Assembly: GCA_046349035.1 (NCBI GenBank)
Contig: JAXMDC010000002.1
Location: forward strand, 372,001-436,000
DNA from: JAXMDC01 sp046349035
Lineage (GTDB): Bacteria; Pseudomonadota; Alphaproteobacteria; Rhizobiales; Kaistiaceae
Direction of reading: 5' to 3'
Length of the DNA stretch: 64,000 nt
The notes under the pieces were generated by a model. It was given only the letters and a program-made list of their open reading frames with translations. It was not told the origin of the DNA and ran no database searches. Numbering within the stretch: the stretch's first letter is position 1; each line of letters opens with the position of its first letter. The translations under genes were made by a program, and so were the position numbers. This document shows, in pieces, positions 1-8,561 of this stretch.

Positions 1-805
1 GGATTGCACCGTCGGAGGGGTCGAAGCTGAAGCGGTAGGCCTTGAGGACATTGTGGCCGATCACCGCCGTTGCGCCGAGGCCCTGGCGGATGGGCGCGAG
101 GTCGCGCACGCGGAAGGCCGCTTCGAGGCCGCGTCCGGCGAGTACCAGCGGCCGCGTCACGATCGTGCCGATCGCCGCGCCGCCGGCAAGGCTGGCGTCG
201 AGGTTACACATCGGCGCGCCGGTATCGACAAGGAGGCGCGCATTCGTCCCGGCGACGGTCCCCTCGGTCACCGGCGCCCGCGCCGCCAGCAGCTTGAGCA
301 GAAGGTCGCCGGCGGCGGGGAGGGCACCGGACTGGAAGCGCCTGCCCGGGTAGTCGATGGCGAAGGGCCGCGCGCCGAGGAACGGCCAGCCGAGGATAAC
401 GTCGAAAGCAAAGCCGACCTGCTTGGCGATGGCCTCGATGTCGTCGCCGGCGACTGCCACCGTTTGCGGCGCGAATCGGGAGCCGGCGAGCGTGAAGGAC
501 TCGGCCGTCCCCGCCATCACCGGCCGGATCGAGCCGTCTAGGCGCCGCGTCGTCTCCGCCGTCGCGCTGAGAGAGAGGCCGAGCTCTCTCGCCAGCGTCT
601 CCGATACCTGCACGCCACGGGACCCGCCGCTATCGATCAAGGCGACGACGGCGCGCCCGGCAAGCTCGGCGGCAACGAACGGCAGCCCGTAGTCGGCAAT
701 GATGAGATCGGCGCCGGGCCCCTCGGCGGCGTGCAGCGTTCCGCCCAGCGCGAACGCGCCGCCTCCCGCCAGTATCGCGCGTCGGGTCAGCCGGGCGGAG
801 GCCAT
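1..805 (-). CDS. Retropepsin-like aspartic protease, exported (partial, 3' end outside window)
   Basis: The minus-strand frame is open from the ATG at 805 to the window edge, so the C-terminus is missing. The N-terminus has a twin-arginine-like export signal (TRRAILAGGGAFALGG), which places the protein in the periplasm. Two aspartyl-protease active-site motifs are visible: ALIDSGGS near residue 55 and LLVDTGAP near residue 190. Two D-T/S-G motifs in one chain match bacterial two-domain retropepsin-like proteases (clan AA), which cleave peptides or occur as periplasmic proteins of unknown substrate. The gene lies 33 bp downstream of the DUF1194 gene on the same strand and may share its transcript. 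The fold call is confident; the substrate is unknown. Confidence 0.8.
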   Translation of the reverse strand, partial: MASARLTRRAILAGGGAFALGGTLHAAEGPGADLIIADYGLPFVAAELAGRAVVALIDSGGSRGVQVSETLARELGLSLSATAETTRRLDGSIRPVMAGTAESFTLAGSRFAPQTVAVAGDDIEAIAKQVGFAFDVILGWPFLGARPFAIDYPGRRFQSGALPAAGDLLLKLLAARAPVTEGTVAGTNARLLVDTGAPMCNLDASLAGGAAIGTIVTRPLVLAGRGLEAAFRVRDLAPIRQGLGATAVIGHNVLKAYRFSFDPSDGAI

Positions 806-838
806 CGATCGCGGCCGGTAAGCGGCTAGCGCCGAGAG

Positions 839-1663
839 CTAAGGCTGGAAGAACAAAGGCCGTTCGGCGCAGATCGCCGGCGGGAAGCCTTGCTGCGCTT
901 GCGCCGGGATCACCGCGATCGCATCGCGCGGCAGCGGCGGCGGCTCGTAGGCGATCTCCTGGATCAGCTTGCGTCGGATCGCCGTCGGGAACTCTTCCAG
1001 ACTCTTGATGGTGAACAGGAAGGCCGAAGGGCCGCCGATAACGCAGTCGCGATAGTAGATGTCGAGATCGCGCAGGCCCGACGCGTCGTGGCCGGGCACC
1101 ATGATCGGCAGGCCGTTGATGTTGATGCCCTTCTTGAGGACGGCGTCGCGCACCGGCAGGACCGGGGCGCCCTGGTTGTTCGGCCCGTCGCCGGACATGT
1201 CGATCGTGCGCTTCATCGCCGCGACCGGAGCGACATCGAACTGAGCGGCAGAGAACAGCAGAGAATCGGAGATCGACGTGCCACGGTAGGTGCCGAGCGG
1301 CATCTTGGCGATCTTGTCGGCGAATGCGTAGGCCGAAGCCTTGTCCTCGACGATCGTCCAGGGCACCTGGACGATCTGGATGCCGACGCCCGCCCAGCCG
1401 ACATAGGTGACGGCGATCTTGCCGATCAGCCCGTCGCGGATGGCGGTGATGACTTCCGGATGCCGGAAGGCGTCGGCATAACCGTCGCGCTGCACCCGCT
1501 GCTCGTCGAAGTCCATCGAGCCGGAGATATCGACGGCGAGCACCAGTGCAAGGTCGACCTGCATCTGTCCGCCGGAGCGCTGCGCGCTGCTACTGCCGGC
1601 GAGCCCGGCAAGCGCCAAGGCTGCCGCACCGAGCCTGAGACCCTTCATCCAGCTGCCAGGCAT
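839..1663 (-). CDS. DUF1194 family secreted protein (von Willebrand A-like)
   Basis: The protein has a signal peptide ending near SSSAQ, followed by a vWA-type core beginning LALVLAVDISGSM. Its DISGS residues are the metal-binding MIDAS motif, followed by a long Rossmann-like domain with TIDMSGDGPNNQG in the middle. Length (about 274 residues) and motif order fit DUF1194, a family of exported alphaproteobacterial proteins of unknown role. An ATG at 1669 lies only one base from the GGGAG ribosome site; the ATG at 1663 has normal spacing and is used here. The family call is strong; the function is unknown. Confidence 0.85.
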   Translation of the reverse strand: MPGSWMKGLRLGAAALALAGLAGSSSAQRSGGQMQVDLALVLAVDISGSMDFDEQRVQRDGYADAFRHPEVITAIRDGLIGKIAVTYVGWAGVGIQIVQVPWTIVEDKASAYAFADKIAKMPLGTYRGTSISDSLLFSAAQFDVAPVAAMKRTIDMSGDGPNNQGAPVLPVRDAVLKKGININGLPIMVPGHDASGLRDLDIYYRDCVIGGPSAFLFTIKSLEEFPTAIRRKLIQEIAYEPPPLPRDAIAVIPAQAQQGFPPAICAERPLFFQP

Positions 1664-1791
1664 CGCCATGCTCCCGCGCCGAAGACGTTGCTCACCCCCA
1701 AGCCCGCCATGCTAGGCGGCAAACGAGGTGGCGGCAATCGCCCGCTGGGGAAAGGGGTGGCCTCGCGATCGCCACGGCTCGGCCCGGGGGC

Positions 1792-1965
1792 TCAACCCCC
1801 GAGCGCTTCGCGAATCGCTTCGGCGGCAAAGACGCGGCGGCGGAAGTCGGAGTGCTTCTCGCAGTTGTCGCGGCCGCGCGCCTTGGCGCCGTTGATCTTC
1901 CACGGCTTGCAGAGCAGGCAGCCGCTTCGCCGGTTCTTCGGTCGTCCGCGTTTGTGATGCGCCAT
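1792..1965 (-). CDS. 57-residue conserved basic protein with CxxC
   Basis: This short minus-strand frame begins MAHHKRGRPKNRRSG and continues CLLCKPWK. It ends after 57 residues at a TGA at 1792-1794. The combination of a very basic N-terminus, a CLLCK pair and a tryptophan matches a small uncharacterised protein that I recall as widespread in proteobacteria (HHKRKRPKxxRxGCLxCKxWK). The two cysteines may bind metal, possibly with the later DNCEKH Cys/His residues; this is inference. Longer frames in the other phases over the same DNA are low-complexity and look like shadows. It lies between the DUF1194 gene and the phage terminase block. Confidence 0.7.
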   Translation of the reverse strand: MAHHKRGRPKNRRSGCLLCKPWKINGAKARGRDNCEKHSDFRRRVFAAEAIREALGG

Positions 1966-2092
1966 GATGTGTCTCGCCGCTTCGAGTTCTCCATTCTACA
2001 CTCTGTTCACAACCGCGCGTCGGCGAACAAACCAAAAACAAAACTTGACACCGGCCTCAAAAGGACCAAAAAGACCATGCTTTGAGAATTGC

Positions 2093-2123
2093 GCCCGGGG
2101 CCGCTGCGGCCGCCGGGCTTTTT
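2093..2123 (+). terminator. Intrinsic terminator upstream of the phage packaging block
   Basis: GCCCGG (2093-2098) pairs with CCGGGC (2113-2118) around an inner GGCC/GGCC stem, followed at once by TTTTT. This is a strong rho-independent terminator on the + strand. It sits only 27 bases before the first phage start codon, so it would insulate the phage genes from upstream transcription or serve as an antitermination target. Confidence 0.7.
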
Positions 2124-2149
2124 GTTGCCGAGAGGGAGATGCTGCTCCC

Positions 2150-2578
2150 ATGTCGGACCCGATCAAGATCTAGGTCTTTCGCGACATCTACGTCTTTCGC
2201 GACGCTCGCTTTGCGCCGCCGAGCCGGTCGGTTGTGGCTGCAGCTCCGCTTGATGCCGTGGCCGCCGTCTATGGAACGGCGACGCCGCCCGGCACGGCCG
2301 AGTCCCTCGACACCATTCACCTCGTCGACCGCGCTTAGAACGGACTCGCCGGCCTCGGCGACGTCTTCGGCAGCGGCGCCGTCTTTCGCGACGACGAGAG
2401 CGGGGCCTACCATCTCGGGGTCTGGGGCGCCCGCAAGGCCTCTCGCTTCCGCGCCGCGCTCCGGGCGCACTGGAGAGATGTCGAGATCGTCCAGACGCCG
2501 CCGCCTGGGCGAGTCGCCTGGTGGCAGCAGGGCAGCGGGGAATCCATCCGGAGATTCGAGGCCAGCCTCCGGCACTGA
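2150..2578 (+). pseudogene. Phage-type gene interrupted by two in-frame TAG codons
   Basis: Reading from the ATG at 2150 (GAGGGAGA upstream) gives MSDPIKI, a TAG at 2171-2173, 54 sense codons, a second TAG at 2336-2338, and then a coherent frame to a TGA at 2576-2578. The frame between and after the stops reads like protein: it includes LDTIHLVDRA, GDVFGSGAVFRDDESGAYH and RFRAALRAHWRDVEIV. The first TAG lies in an 18-bp tandem duplication (2168-2185 and 2186-2203); the second copy has TAC (Tyr) where the first has TAG. I do not recognise the family. Its place just before the terminase genes suggests a packaging-module accessory gene. Nearby phage genes end normally in TAG, so simple nonsense decay is more likely than recoding. 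Confidence 0.6.
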
Positions 2579-2611
2579 TCGCACCGGCCGCCTGCCAACC
2601 GGACGCCCCCC

Positions 2612-2965
2612 ATGCCATCTTCCAAGACGACGGGCCGCCGCCCCGCAGCGTCGCCACGTTCGCGCGCGCCGGCGCCCCCGCCGGACGAGCCGACGCTGCT
2701 CGAACTCGCCCGCAGCTACACCGCGGCGGCGCTGAAGACGCTCGCCGCGGTGATGGCCGACGACAGCGCCACCGCCTCGGCGCGGGTGACGGCGGCGATC
2801 GCCCTTCTCGACCGCGGTCACGGCCGCCCCCCGCAACTCAACACCGGCGACCCGGCGCTGCTCCGCCGCGCCATGGAACTCAGCGATGACGAGCTTGCCG
2901 CTATCGCCGCCGGCGGCGGCGGCCGAACTGCTGAATCGCCGGCGGACCCGCCGCTCGCTGATTGA
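2612..2965 (+). CDS. Small terminase-like phage packaging protein
   Basis: A 117-residue protein with a disordered basic, proline-rich N-terminus followed by a helical core (LLELARSYTAAALKTLAAVM, then SARVTAAIALLDRGHGRP). The core matches the small conserved protein usually encoded just before phage large terminases, where the small subunit recognises DNA and feeds it to TerL. Its 3' end overlaps the large terminase gene by 80 bp, a typical translational coupling. Assignment as the small subunit rests on position and helical content, not on a diagnostic motif. Confidence 0.6.
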   Translation: MPSSKTTGRRPAASPRSRAPAPPPDEPTLLELARSYTAAALKTLAAVMADDSATASARVTAAIALLDRGHGRPPQLNTGDPALLRRAMELSDDELAAIAAGGGGRTAESPADPPLAD

Positions 2966-4376
2966 GTGGGCGCGGCTCTGCGGCTTCGAGCCGGCCCGCC
3001 ATCATCGCCTGATGCTGGCCGAGCTTGAGCGCGTCGCCAGCGGCGAGGTCTCGCGTCTCATGCTGTTCCTGCCGCCGGGTTCAGCGAAGTCGACCTACGC
3101 GTCGATCCTCTTCCCGCCCTGGTTCCTCGCCGCCAATCCCGCCGCCTCGATCATTGCCGCCTCGCACACCGCCGAACTTGCCGAGCGCTTCGGCCGCCGC
3201 GTCCGCAACCTCATCGCCGGCCACACTCTGACGCTCGGCCTTTCGCTTGCCGCCGACGCGCACGCGGCAGGGCGGTTCGAGACCGCGGCCGGCGGCGAAT
3301 ACTTCGCCGCCGGTGTCGGCGGGGCCATCACCGGCCGCCGCGCCGATCTTGCCATCGTCGACGATCCGGTGCGCGGTCGCGAGGACGCCGACAGCCCGGC
3401 GATCCGCGACAAGATCTGGGACTGGTTCCGCAGCGACCTCTATTCGCGCCTCAAGCCCGGCGCCCGCATCGTCCTCATTCAGACTCGCTGGCACGAGGAC
3501 GATCTCGCCGGCCGCCTCCTCGCCGATGCCACCGCCGGCGGCGACGCCTGGGAGGTGGTGAATCTTCCCGCGCTCGCCGAGGCCGCCGATCCAATCGGCC
3601 GCGCGCCCGGCGAGGCGCTCTGGCCGGAATGGGAGGACGCGCCGGCTCTTGCCAGGAAACGCCGCGCCATCGGCGCCCGCGAATGGTCGGCGCTCTACCA
3701 GCAGCGGCCGGCGCCGGCGGAGGGCGCCTATTTCCGCTCCGAGTGGCTCCGCCGCTATGCCAGCGCACCGCCGCGCGAGACGATGCGCGTCTACGGCGCC
3801 TCCGACTACGCCGTCACCGCGTCCGGCGGCGATTACACCGTCCATCTCCTCGTTGGCCTCGACCCGGCGCGACGGATGTACCTCCTCGACCTCTGGCGCG
3901 CGCAGACCGGCTCCGACGCCTGGATCGAAGCCTGGTGCGATCTGGTGCTCGCCTGGCAGCCGCTCGAGTGGGCGGAGGAGGCGGGCCAGATCAACGCCGC
4001 CGTCGGGCCGTTCCTGCAACGGCGGGCGCGCGAGCGTGGCGCCGCCTGCTACCGCCGCCAGTTCCCGAGCCGCACCGACAAGGCGATCCGCGCGCAATCG
4101 ATCCGCGGCCGCATGGCGATGGAGGGCCTGTATCTACCGGCGAACGCCCCCTGGCTCGCCGACTTCGAGGCCGAGCTGCTGCGCTTCCCCGCTGGCCGCC
4201 ACGACGACCAGGTGGACGCACTGGGGCTGATCGGCCAGTTGCTCGATCATTTGAGCTACGGCATCGCACCGCTGCCGGAAAAGGACCGCCGCCTCACCGC
4301 CAACCCGCCCACCCTCGGCGACATGGTGAAGGCCGCCGACCGGGCGCGCGGGCTCGGCGGGGTAGGGCGGATTTGA
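2886..4376 (+). CDS. terL: Phage terminase, large subunit
   Basis: This 496-residue protein is the ATP-driven DNA packaging motor and nuclease. The Walker A loop is FLPPGSAKST (about 61-70), Walker B is DLAIVDD (about 154-160), and the coupling motif is VLIQTRWHEDD (about 196-206). The C-terminal RNase H-like nuclease region starts near VYGASDYAV and ends with the acidic motif HDDQVDALG. Length is normal and the frame is intact, so the protein could work. It is flanked by host genes: the terminase block ends here and the next gene is a chromosomal protease on the other strand only 11 bp away. No portal gene follows, unlike in nearly all tailed phages. Confidence 0.93.
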   Translation: MTSLPLSPPAAAAELLNRRRTRRSLIEWARLCGFEPARHHRLMLAELERVASGEVSRLMLFLPPGSAKSTYASILFPPWFLAANPAASIIAASHTAELAERFGRRVRNLIAGHTLTLGLSLAADAHAAGRFETAAGGEYFAAGVGGAITGRRADLAIVDDPVRGREDADSPAIRDKIWDWFRSDLYSRLKPGARIVLIQTRWHEDDLAGRLLADATAGGDAWEVVNLPALAEAADPIGRAPGEALWPEWEDAPALARKRRAIGAREWSALYQQRPAPAEGAYFRSEWLRRYASAPPRETMRVYGASDYAVTASGGDYTVHLLVGLDPARRMYLLDLWRAQTGSDAWIEAWCDLVLAWQPLEWAEEAGQINAAVGPFLQRRARERGAACYRRQFPSRTDKAIRAQSIRGRMAMEGLYLPANAPWLADFEAELLRFPAGRHDDQVDALGLIGQLLDHLSYGIAPLPEKDRRLTANPPTLGDMVKAADRARGLGGVGRI

Positions 4377-4387
4377 CGGGGGCTTAG

Positions 4388-5791
4388 TTACCGCCGCGCC
4401 GCTGTCGTCGCCGGCGGCCGGCAGAGCAGCAGCACGGTGAATCCCTTCGCCGGGGCGACCGCGTCCTCGAGCCGCTTCTCCGGTGTCGTTGCCGCTTCCT
4501 CGACCGTCGTCTTGGTGAACGGGCGCAGGAACTGCAGAAGCGTCTCGTTGCTGATGGCGAAGGCGATATTGGCGGCGACGGTGTCGGCAGCTTCCAGCAG
4601 CTTCACCGCGTTGAAGCGTTCGACGGCAACGCCGATGACATGACCGTGGAGGTCGAGGATCGGCCCGCCGGAGTTGCCGGGTTCGAGCGACGCGTTGGTG
4701 GTGAAGCGCCCGGCATCGGCGGTGCGGCCGCTCTCGCCGCTGACAATGCCGGCATTGACCTGGATGTTGGCGCCGAGGAGATCGGCGAGAGGGAAGCCGA
4801 CCGCGACAAGGCTCTGCCCGAGCGCCGGTTTCTTCGTTTCGATCGTCGCGAACGGCAGCGGCCCCTTCGGCGCCGTCAGGATTGCCGCGGCAAGGTCTAG
4901 CTTGGCATCGAAGGCGACGACATCAGCCTTGCCGTGCCCCACCACCTCGACCTCGCGGCAGCCTTCGACGACATGCGCATTGGTGACGAGAAGGCCGCTC
5001 GGCGCGACAAAGAACCCGGTGCCGCTATAGACCTCCTCGGGCTCCGCGCTCTTGTCGTCGGGCGGGCCGGTGCGGACTTTGAGGGTCGAGGAGATGAACG
5101 CCGAGACGCGGCGTCCGACGTCGTCGTGTTCCTGCCGCCAGCTTGAGAAGAAGCCGACATAGCGCTCGCCGTCGCGGTTGATCCGCATATAGGCGCGGTC
5201 GCCGCCCCTGGCGGCGCTGAGGATGAAGTAATCGGGCCCGAGCTTGGAATAGGCGATCTTCCAGCCGTTCTTCGGCGCGGCGAAGCGCTGCATCAGTTCG
5301 CCGAGGCCGGAGCGGCTGGTGAAGGCCATCGAATGAATGGCGATCGAACCGTCGCGGGCGTACCAGCCGGTGCCGAGTTCCTCGCGCTGTCGGATCGGCG
5401 TGAAGGCCAGCGGGATCGGCAGGCCGAGACCGGTGACCGGGTCGCGCGCCGTACTGACCTTGTAGTCGCGGATGACGCGGCTGGCGGTGTCGGCAAGTGC
5501 CGTCTGCTGCGCCCTGGTGAGGATGCCGTCGGGTGCGGCCATGCCCTGCGTCTTCTGGATGAAGAGGATGGCGTTGTAGGTGACGGGTCCGAACACGCCG
5601 TCGATCAGCGCGTCGTAGCCGCCCGGCGCGAGCATGAGGTTCATCTGGATGCCGACGCGGTCGCCGAGGCTCAGCGCGTTGAACCAGCGCTGCGAGGAGG
5701 CGAGGTCGGCGCGGGCCGGGGCGGCGAAGACGATGATGAGGGTAAGGAGCGCGACGCGGGCCAAGGCGTCGGCAACTGGCGATCTTGTCAT
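4388..5791 (-). CDS. Secreted trypsin-like serine protease with peptidoglycan-binding-like domain
   Basis: The chosen start gives MTRSPVADALARVALLTL, a signal peptide ending near APARA; a longer reading from 5827 would bury it. A peptidoglycan-binding-1-like module (IDGVFGPVTYNAILFIQK) spans about residues 40-100, followed by a middle domain and an S1-family protease domain from about 255. The catalytic triad is complete: His273 in VTNAHVV, Asp299 in KLDLAAA and Ser374 in PGNSGGP. It probably cleaves periplasmic or cell-wall-associated proteins. The next gene on the same strand is a paralogue of the same architecture that has lost two triad residues. Confidence 0.85.
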   Translation of the reverse strand: MTRSPVADALARVALLTLIIVFAAPARADLASSQRWFNALSLGDRVGIQMNLMLAPGGYDALIDGVFGPVTYNAILFIQKTQGMAAPDGILTRAQQTALADTASRVIRDYKVSTARDPVTGLGLPIPLAFTPIRQREELGTGWYARDGSIAIHSMAFTSRSGLGELMQRFAAPKNGWKIAYSKLGPDYFILSAARGGDRAYMRINRDGERYVGFFSSWRQEHDDVGRRVSAFISSTLKVRTGPPDDKSAEPEEVYSGTGFFVAPSGLLVTNAHVVEGCREVEVVGHGKADVVAFDAKLDLAAAILTAPKGPLPFATIETKKPALGQSLVAVGFPLADLLGANIQVNAGIVSGESGRTADAGRFTTNASLEPGNSGGPILDLHGHVIGVAVERFNAVKLLEAADTVAANIAFAISNETLLQFLRPFTKTTVEEAATTPEKRLEDAVAPAKGFTVLLLCRPPATTAARR

Positions 5792-5894
5792 GGGCTCCCC
5801 CGGGCGGGCGGACGGTAGCGCCCACACCGCTTCAACCCCTGACTAAGACAGATTAGATCAAAACGAGAACAAAGGCGAGAGGGTCTACGCTTGC

Positions 5895-7391
5895 TCAGCC
5901 CTTCGGCCGGCAGATCACCTGCACCGTGAAGGCACGCCCGGCGGCGGCCGCGCTCTGGACCGAGGGCGGGGCAGCGGCCGGTCCAGCCGCGTCGACCTTG
6001 CGCTCGAACGGGCGAAGGAAGGCGGCGAGGGTTGCTGCGTTGACGGCGAAGTTCAGGTTGGCGCCGGTGCTGCTGCGATCCGTCGCCTGGAGCATGGCGG
6101 TGGCACCCGGCTTGCCGAGCGCCACGCCGATGACGCGGCCGTTGAGGTCGACCACCGGACCGCCGGACAGTCCGATCTCGAGCGAGGCGGTGGTGGTGAA
6201 CTGGTCGGCATTGCCGGCAAAGCCCTTGTCGGCGCTGACGATGCCGGAAGTCACCTGCAGCGAATTGCCGAGCACCGGCCCGAACGGGAAGCCGAGCCCG
6301 ACGACGCTCTCGCCGAGCGCCACCGGACGCTCGGCGATGGCCGCCGGCGTCAACGGCTTGCCGCCCACCGGGAGCAGCACCGCCGCAAGGCCGGTCTTGG
6401 CGTCGCGCGAGACCACCGTGGCATTGCCGTAACCGGCGACTTCGACCTCGCTGCAGCGATCGACCGTGTTTGCCGCGGTAACGACGAGGCCGCTGGCCGA
6501 GGCAACGAATCCTGAGCCGTAGGCGGCCGCCGGCGGCTGCGCCGCTCCGCCCGCGGCGGTGCCCCGCTGTGGCGGAGCGGCCGGCTCTGTCCGCTTGGCC
6601 GCCGGAGGCTCGATCTGCGCTGTGGCCGCGCCTTGGGGCCTGGGCGGGGGCGGCGCTCGGCGCAACTCAACCTCGAAGCCCGCCGTCATCGCAAGGGCGA
6701 TCCGCCGTCCGAGGTCCTTCGCCTCGGGCAGCCAGAAAACGAAAAAGCCGCTCCACAGGCCATCGTTCCCGTGCCGGCCGATGCGCATGTACACGCGCGA
6801 ACCGTCATCCTTCATCCAGTAGAGGATGAAGTAGGTGTCGCCGAGCTGGGAGGCGATCAGTCGCGGCACTCCCGACCGCACATCGCGGAAGTAGCTCTCG
6901 ACAGTCCGCGACGGCGCGTAGTTGACAAACGACTGAACGCCGACGGTCGAGGCGCGGTTGACCCATTGCGAACTCCGGTCGGCCTTGACCCGGTCGGTGG
7001 TCACCGCGAGCGGCACGCGTAGCGTCAGGCCGTTCTCCGGGTCGCGCACCGGCGCCATGCCGATGTCGCCGAGGAACTTCACCATCATGTCGGTCAGCGC
7101 ATCGTGCTGACCGACGGTGATGACGCCGTCCGGGCTCGGCATGCCGTAGAGGCGCTGGAAGGCGACAATGGCGTTGTAAGTGTTCGGGCCGAAGACGCCA
7201 TCGATCAGGTAGTCGTAGTCGCCGGCAACTGCGAGATTGAGCTGCACGTCGACGCGCTGGCCCAGCGTGAGGCCATTGAACCACGTCTGCGACCCCGCGT
7301 AGTCGGCGCGAGCCGGGCCGGCCAGCAGCAGCGCGGCGACGACCACAAAGAGGGTGCCGCGCGCGAGGCGCTGGCTCCTTCGTGCGGTCAT
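5895..7391 (-). CDS. Trypsin-like pseudoprotease, paralogue of the downstream protease
   Basis: It has the same architecture as the 4388-5791 gene: signal peptide (LLLAGPARA), peptidoglycan-binding-like module (IDGVFGPNTYNAI), middle domain, a proline-rich linker near 245-290, then a trypsin-like domain. Aligned to its neighbour, the catalytic His is Asn308 (VVTAANTV against VTNAHVV) and the catalytic Asp is Gly334 (AKTGLAA against AKLDLAA). Only the Ser motif survives (IGLSGGP, Ser409). It is therefore probably catalytically inactive and may act as a binding protein, decoy or regulator of the active paralogue. Starts at 7421 and 7460 are also possible; 7391 gives the cleanest signal peptide. 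Confidence 0.8.
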   Translation of the reverse strand: MTARRSQRLARGTLFVVVAALLLAGPARADYAGSQTWFNGLTLGQRVDVQLNLAVAGDYDYLIDGVFGPNTYNAIVAFQRLYGMPSPDGVITVGQHDALTDMMVKFLGDIGMAPVRDPENGLTLRVPLAVTTDRVKADRSSQWVNRASTVGVQSFVNYAPSRTVESYFRDVRSGVPRLIASQLGDTYFILYWMKDDGSRVYMRIGRHGNDGLWSGFFVFWLPEAKDLGRRIALAMTAGFEVELRRAPPPPRPQGAATAQIEPPAAKRTEPAAPPQRGTAAGGAAQPPAAAYGSGFVASASGLVVTAANTVDRCSEVEVAGYGNATVVSRDAKTGLAAVLLPVGGKPLTPAAIAERPVALGESVVGLGFPFGPVLGNSLQVTSGIVSADKGFAGNADQFTTTASLEIGLSGGPVVDLNGRVIGVALGKPGATAMLQATDRSSTGANLNFAVNAATLAAFLRPFERKVDAAGPAAAPPSVQSAAAAGRAFTVQVICRPKG

Positions 7392-7658
7392 TGTCCGCTC
7401 GCTTCTCGGAGATCTTTTCATCGCGGAACGCCCCCAGGTCCCGCCGCGCGGCGGTTGCATCGCGCGCTGCCGGGTCGACTAGAGCGAGTATAGCGCAAGA
7501 CCTTCAACACGCCAGCGGGGCTTAAGCCATTCACCCGCGAACGCGTGTCAACGATCAGGGGCCGGCACGAAGTCCTTGCCACAGACCGGTATCTACGAGA
7601 CGGGACTTGCTCGTCGCCGGCCCCTGTCCCGACCTAAGCCACTCCGTCGGCGGTGCGG

Positions 7659-8003
7659 CTATTGCACGGTCACGCGCCGGAAGAAGCTGCCGCCGCCGAG
7701 ATACATGGTGACGCCGTCGTCGCCCCTGTAACCGGGCTCGGAGGTGTAGGTGAAAATCCAGGCGAGTTCGTCGGACTTGCCACACGCCGGGATCTTGCGC
7801 TGCTCCGCTGCGACCGTCCCATGCGAGGCGGCTGCCGAGGCCGAACTCGGGAGGTAGTGGTCTGTGCAATCGATGACGACGCCGACGATGATCGGCTGAC
7901 CCGATCGGCCTGTTGCGACTCTCTCCTGCGCCACCCCCGGCGTCGCACCGGCAAAGACCAGGGCGAGCGCTGCCGCGCCGAGTGCTCTGCGAACGCGCCT
8001 CAT
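7659..8003 (-). CDS. Secreted protein of unknown function
   Basis: A 114-residue protein with a clear signal peptide (ALGAAALALVFAGATPGVAQ). The mature part is small, has a cysteine pair (VVIDCTDHYL and KIPACGKSDEL) that could form a disulfide, and ends in a beta-rich FFRRVTVQ. I do not recognise the family. It lies upstream of the pseudoprotease on the same strand, after a gap of about 270 bp from 7392 to 7658 that contains nothing I can identify. Confidence 0.6.
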   Translation of the reverse strand: MRRVRRALGAAALALVFAGATPGVAQERVATGRSGQPIIVGVVIDCTDHYLPSSASAAASHGTVAAEQRKIPACGKSDELAWIFTYTSEPGYRGDDGVTMYLGGGSFFRRVTVQ

Positions 8004-8040
8004 GCCTTCCTCCGCATCGGGCGGGTCGATCCGCAGCGTC

Positions 8041-8463
8041 TCAGTGGAACGCCGCCACTGCGAAGATCACGGTGAGGACGGCGAGGATCGACATCAGCGG
8101 GCCGAGCAGTTGCAGCCGTCCGGCGAGTGCGGCGTTTCCGGTCTTGCGCACCTGGGCGATGATCACCTGCATCCAGCCGAAGAGGCCGATGATGGCAAGC
8201 ACCAGCCCCATCTTGATGCCGAACGAGACCGGCTCGGGCGCGTGCCAATTGTACTTTGTGAAAAGCAGGATCGGCCCGGTGACGATCAAGAGGGCGAGGC
8301 CGACGGCGGAGACGCGGCTGAGGATCGGCGGCAGGGCCCGCAGCGCCTGCGCCGCCTCCGGCGTTGCCGATGCCGCGCGTGTGACAATGATGCCGTTGGC
8401 AAAGCCCGGCCCCATCGCCACAACCAGGCCGATGAGGTGAAAGAAAAGCAGGACGTCGTTCAT
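8041..8463 (-). CDS. Four-helix integral membrane protein (CopD/DUF2269-like)
   Basis: The 140 residues form four hydrophobic segments (about 3-25, 45-68, 80-102 and 115-138). The first contains LLFFHLIGLVVAMGPGF, whose His and Gly-Pro-Gly pattern resembles CopD/DUF2269-type inner-membrane proteins that may bind haem or metal. It starts 38 bp upstream of the small secreted-protein gene and could be co-transcribed with it. The family call is by pattern only; no function can be stated. Confidence 0.6.
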   Translation of the reverse strand: MNDVLLFFHLIGLVVAMGPGFANGIIVTRAASATPEAAQALRALPPILSRVSAVGLALLIVTGPILLFTKYNWHAPEPVSFGIKMGLVLAIIGLFGWMQVIIAQVRKTGNAALAGRLQLLGPLMSILAVLTVIFAVAAFH

Positions 8464-8561
8464 GGATGGCTCCCGAAAGCCATTGAGTCGCCGGGCATGC
8501 CGGCCAGCGCCGTCATAGCACTTTCGCCTGTGTCAGCCACCGTTGCCGGCGGCAAGGCGGC

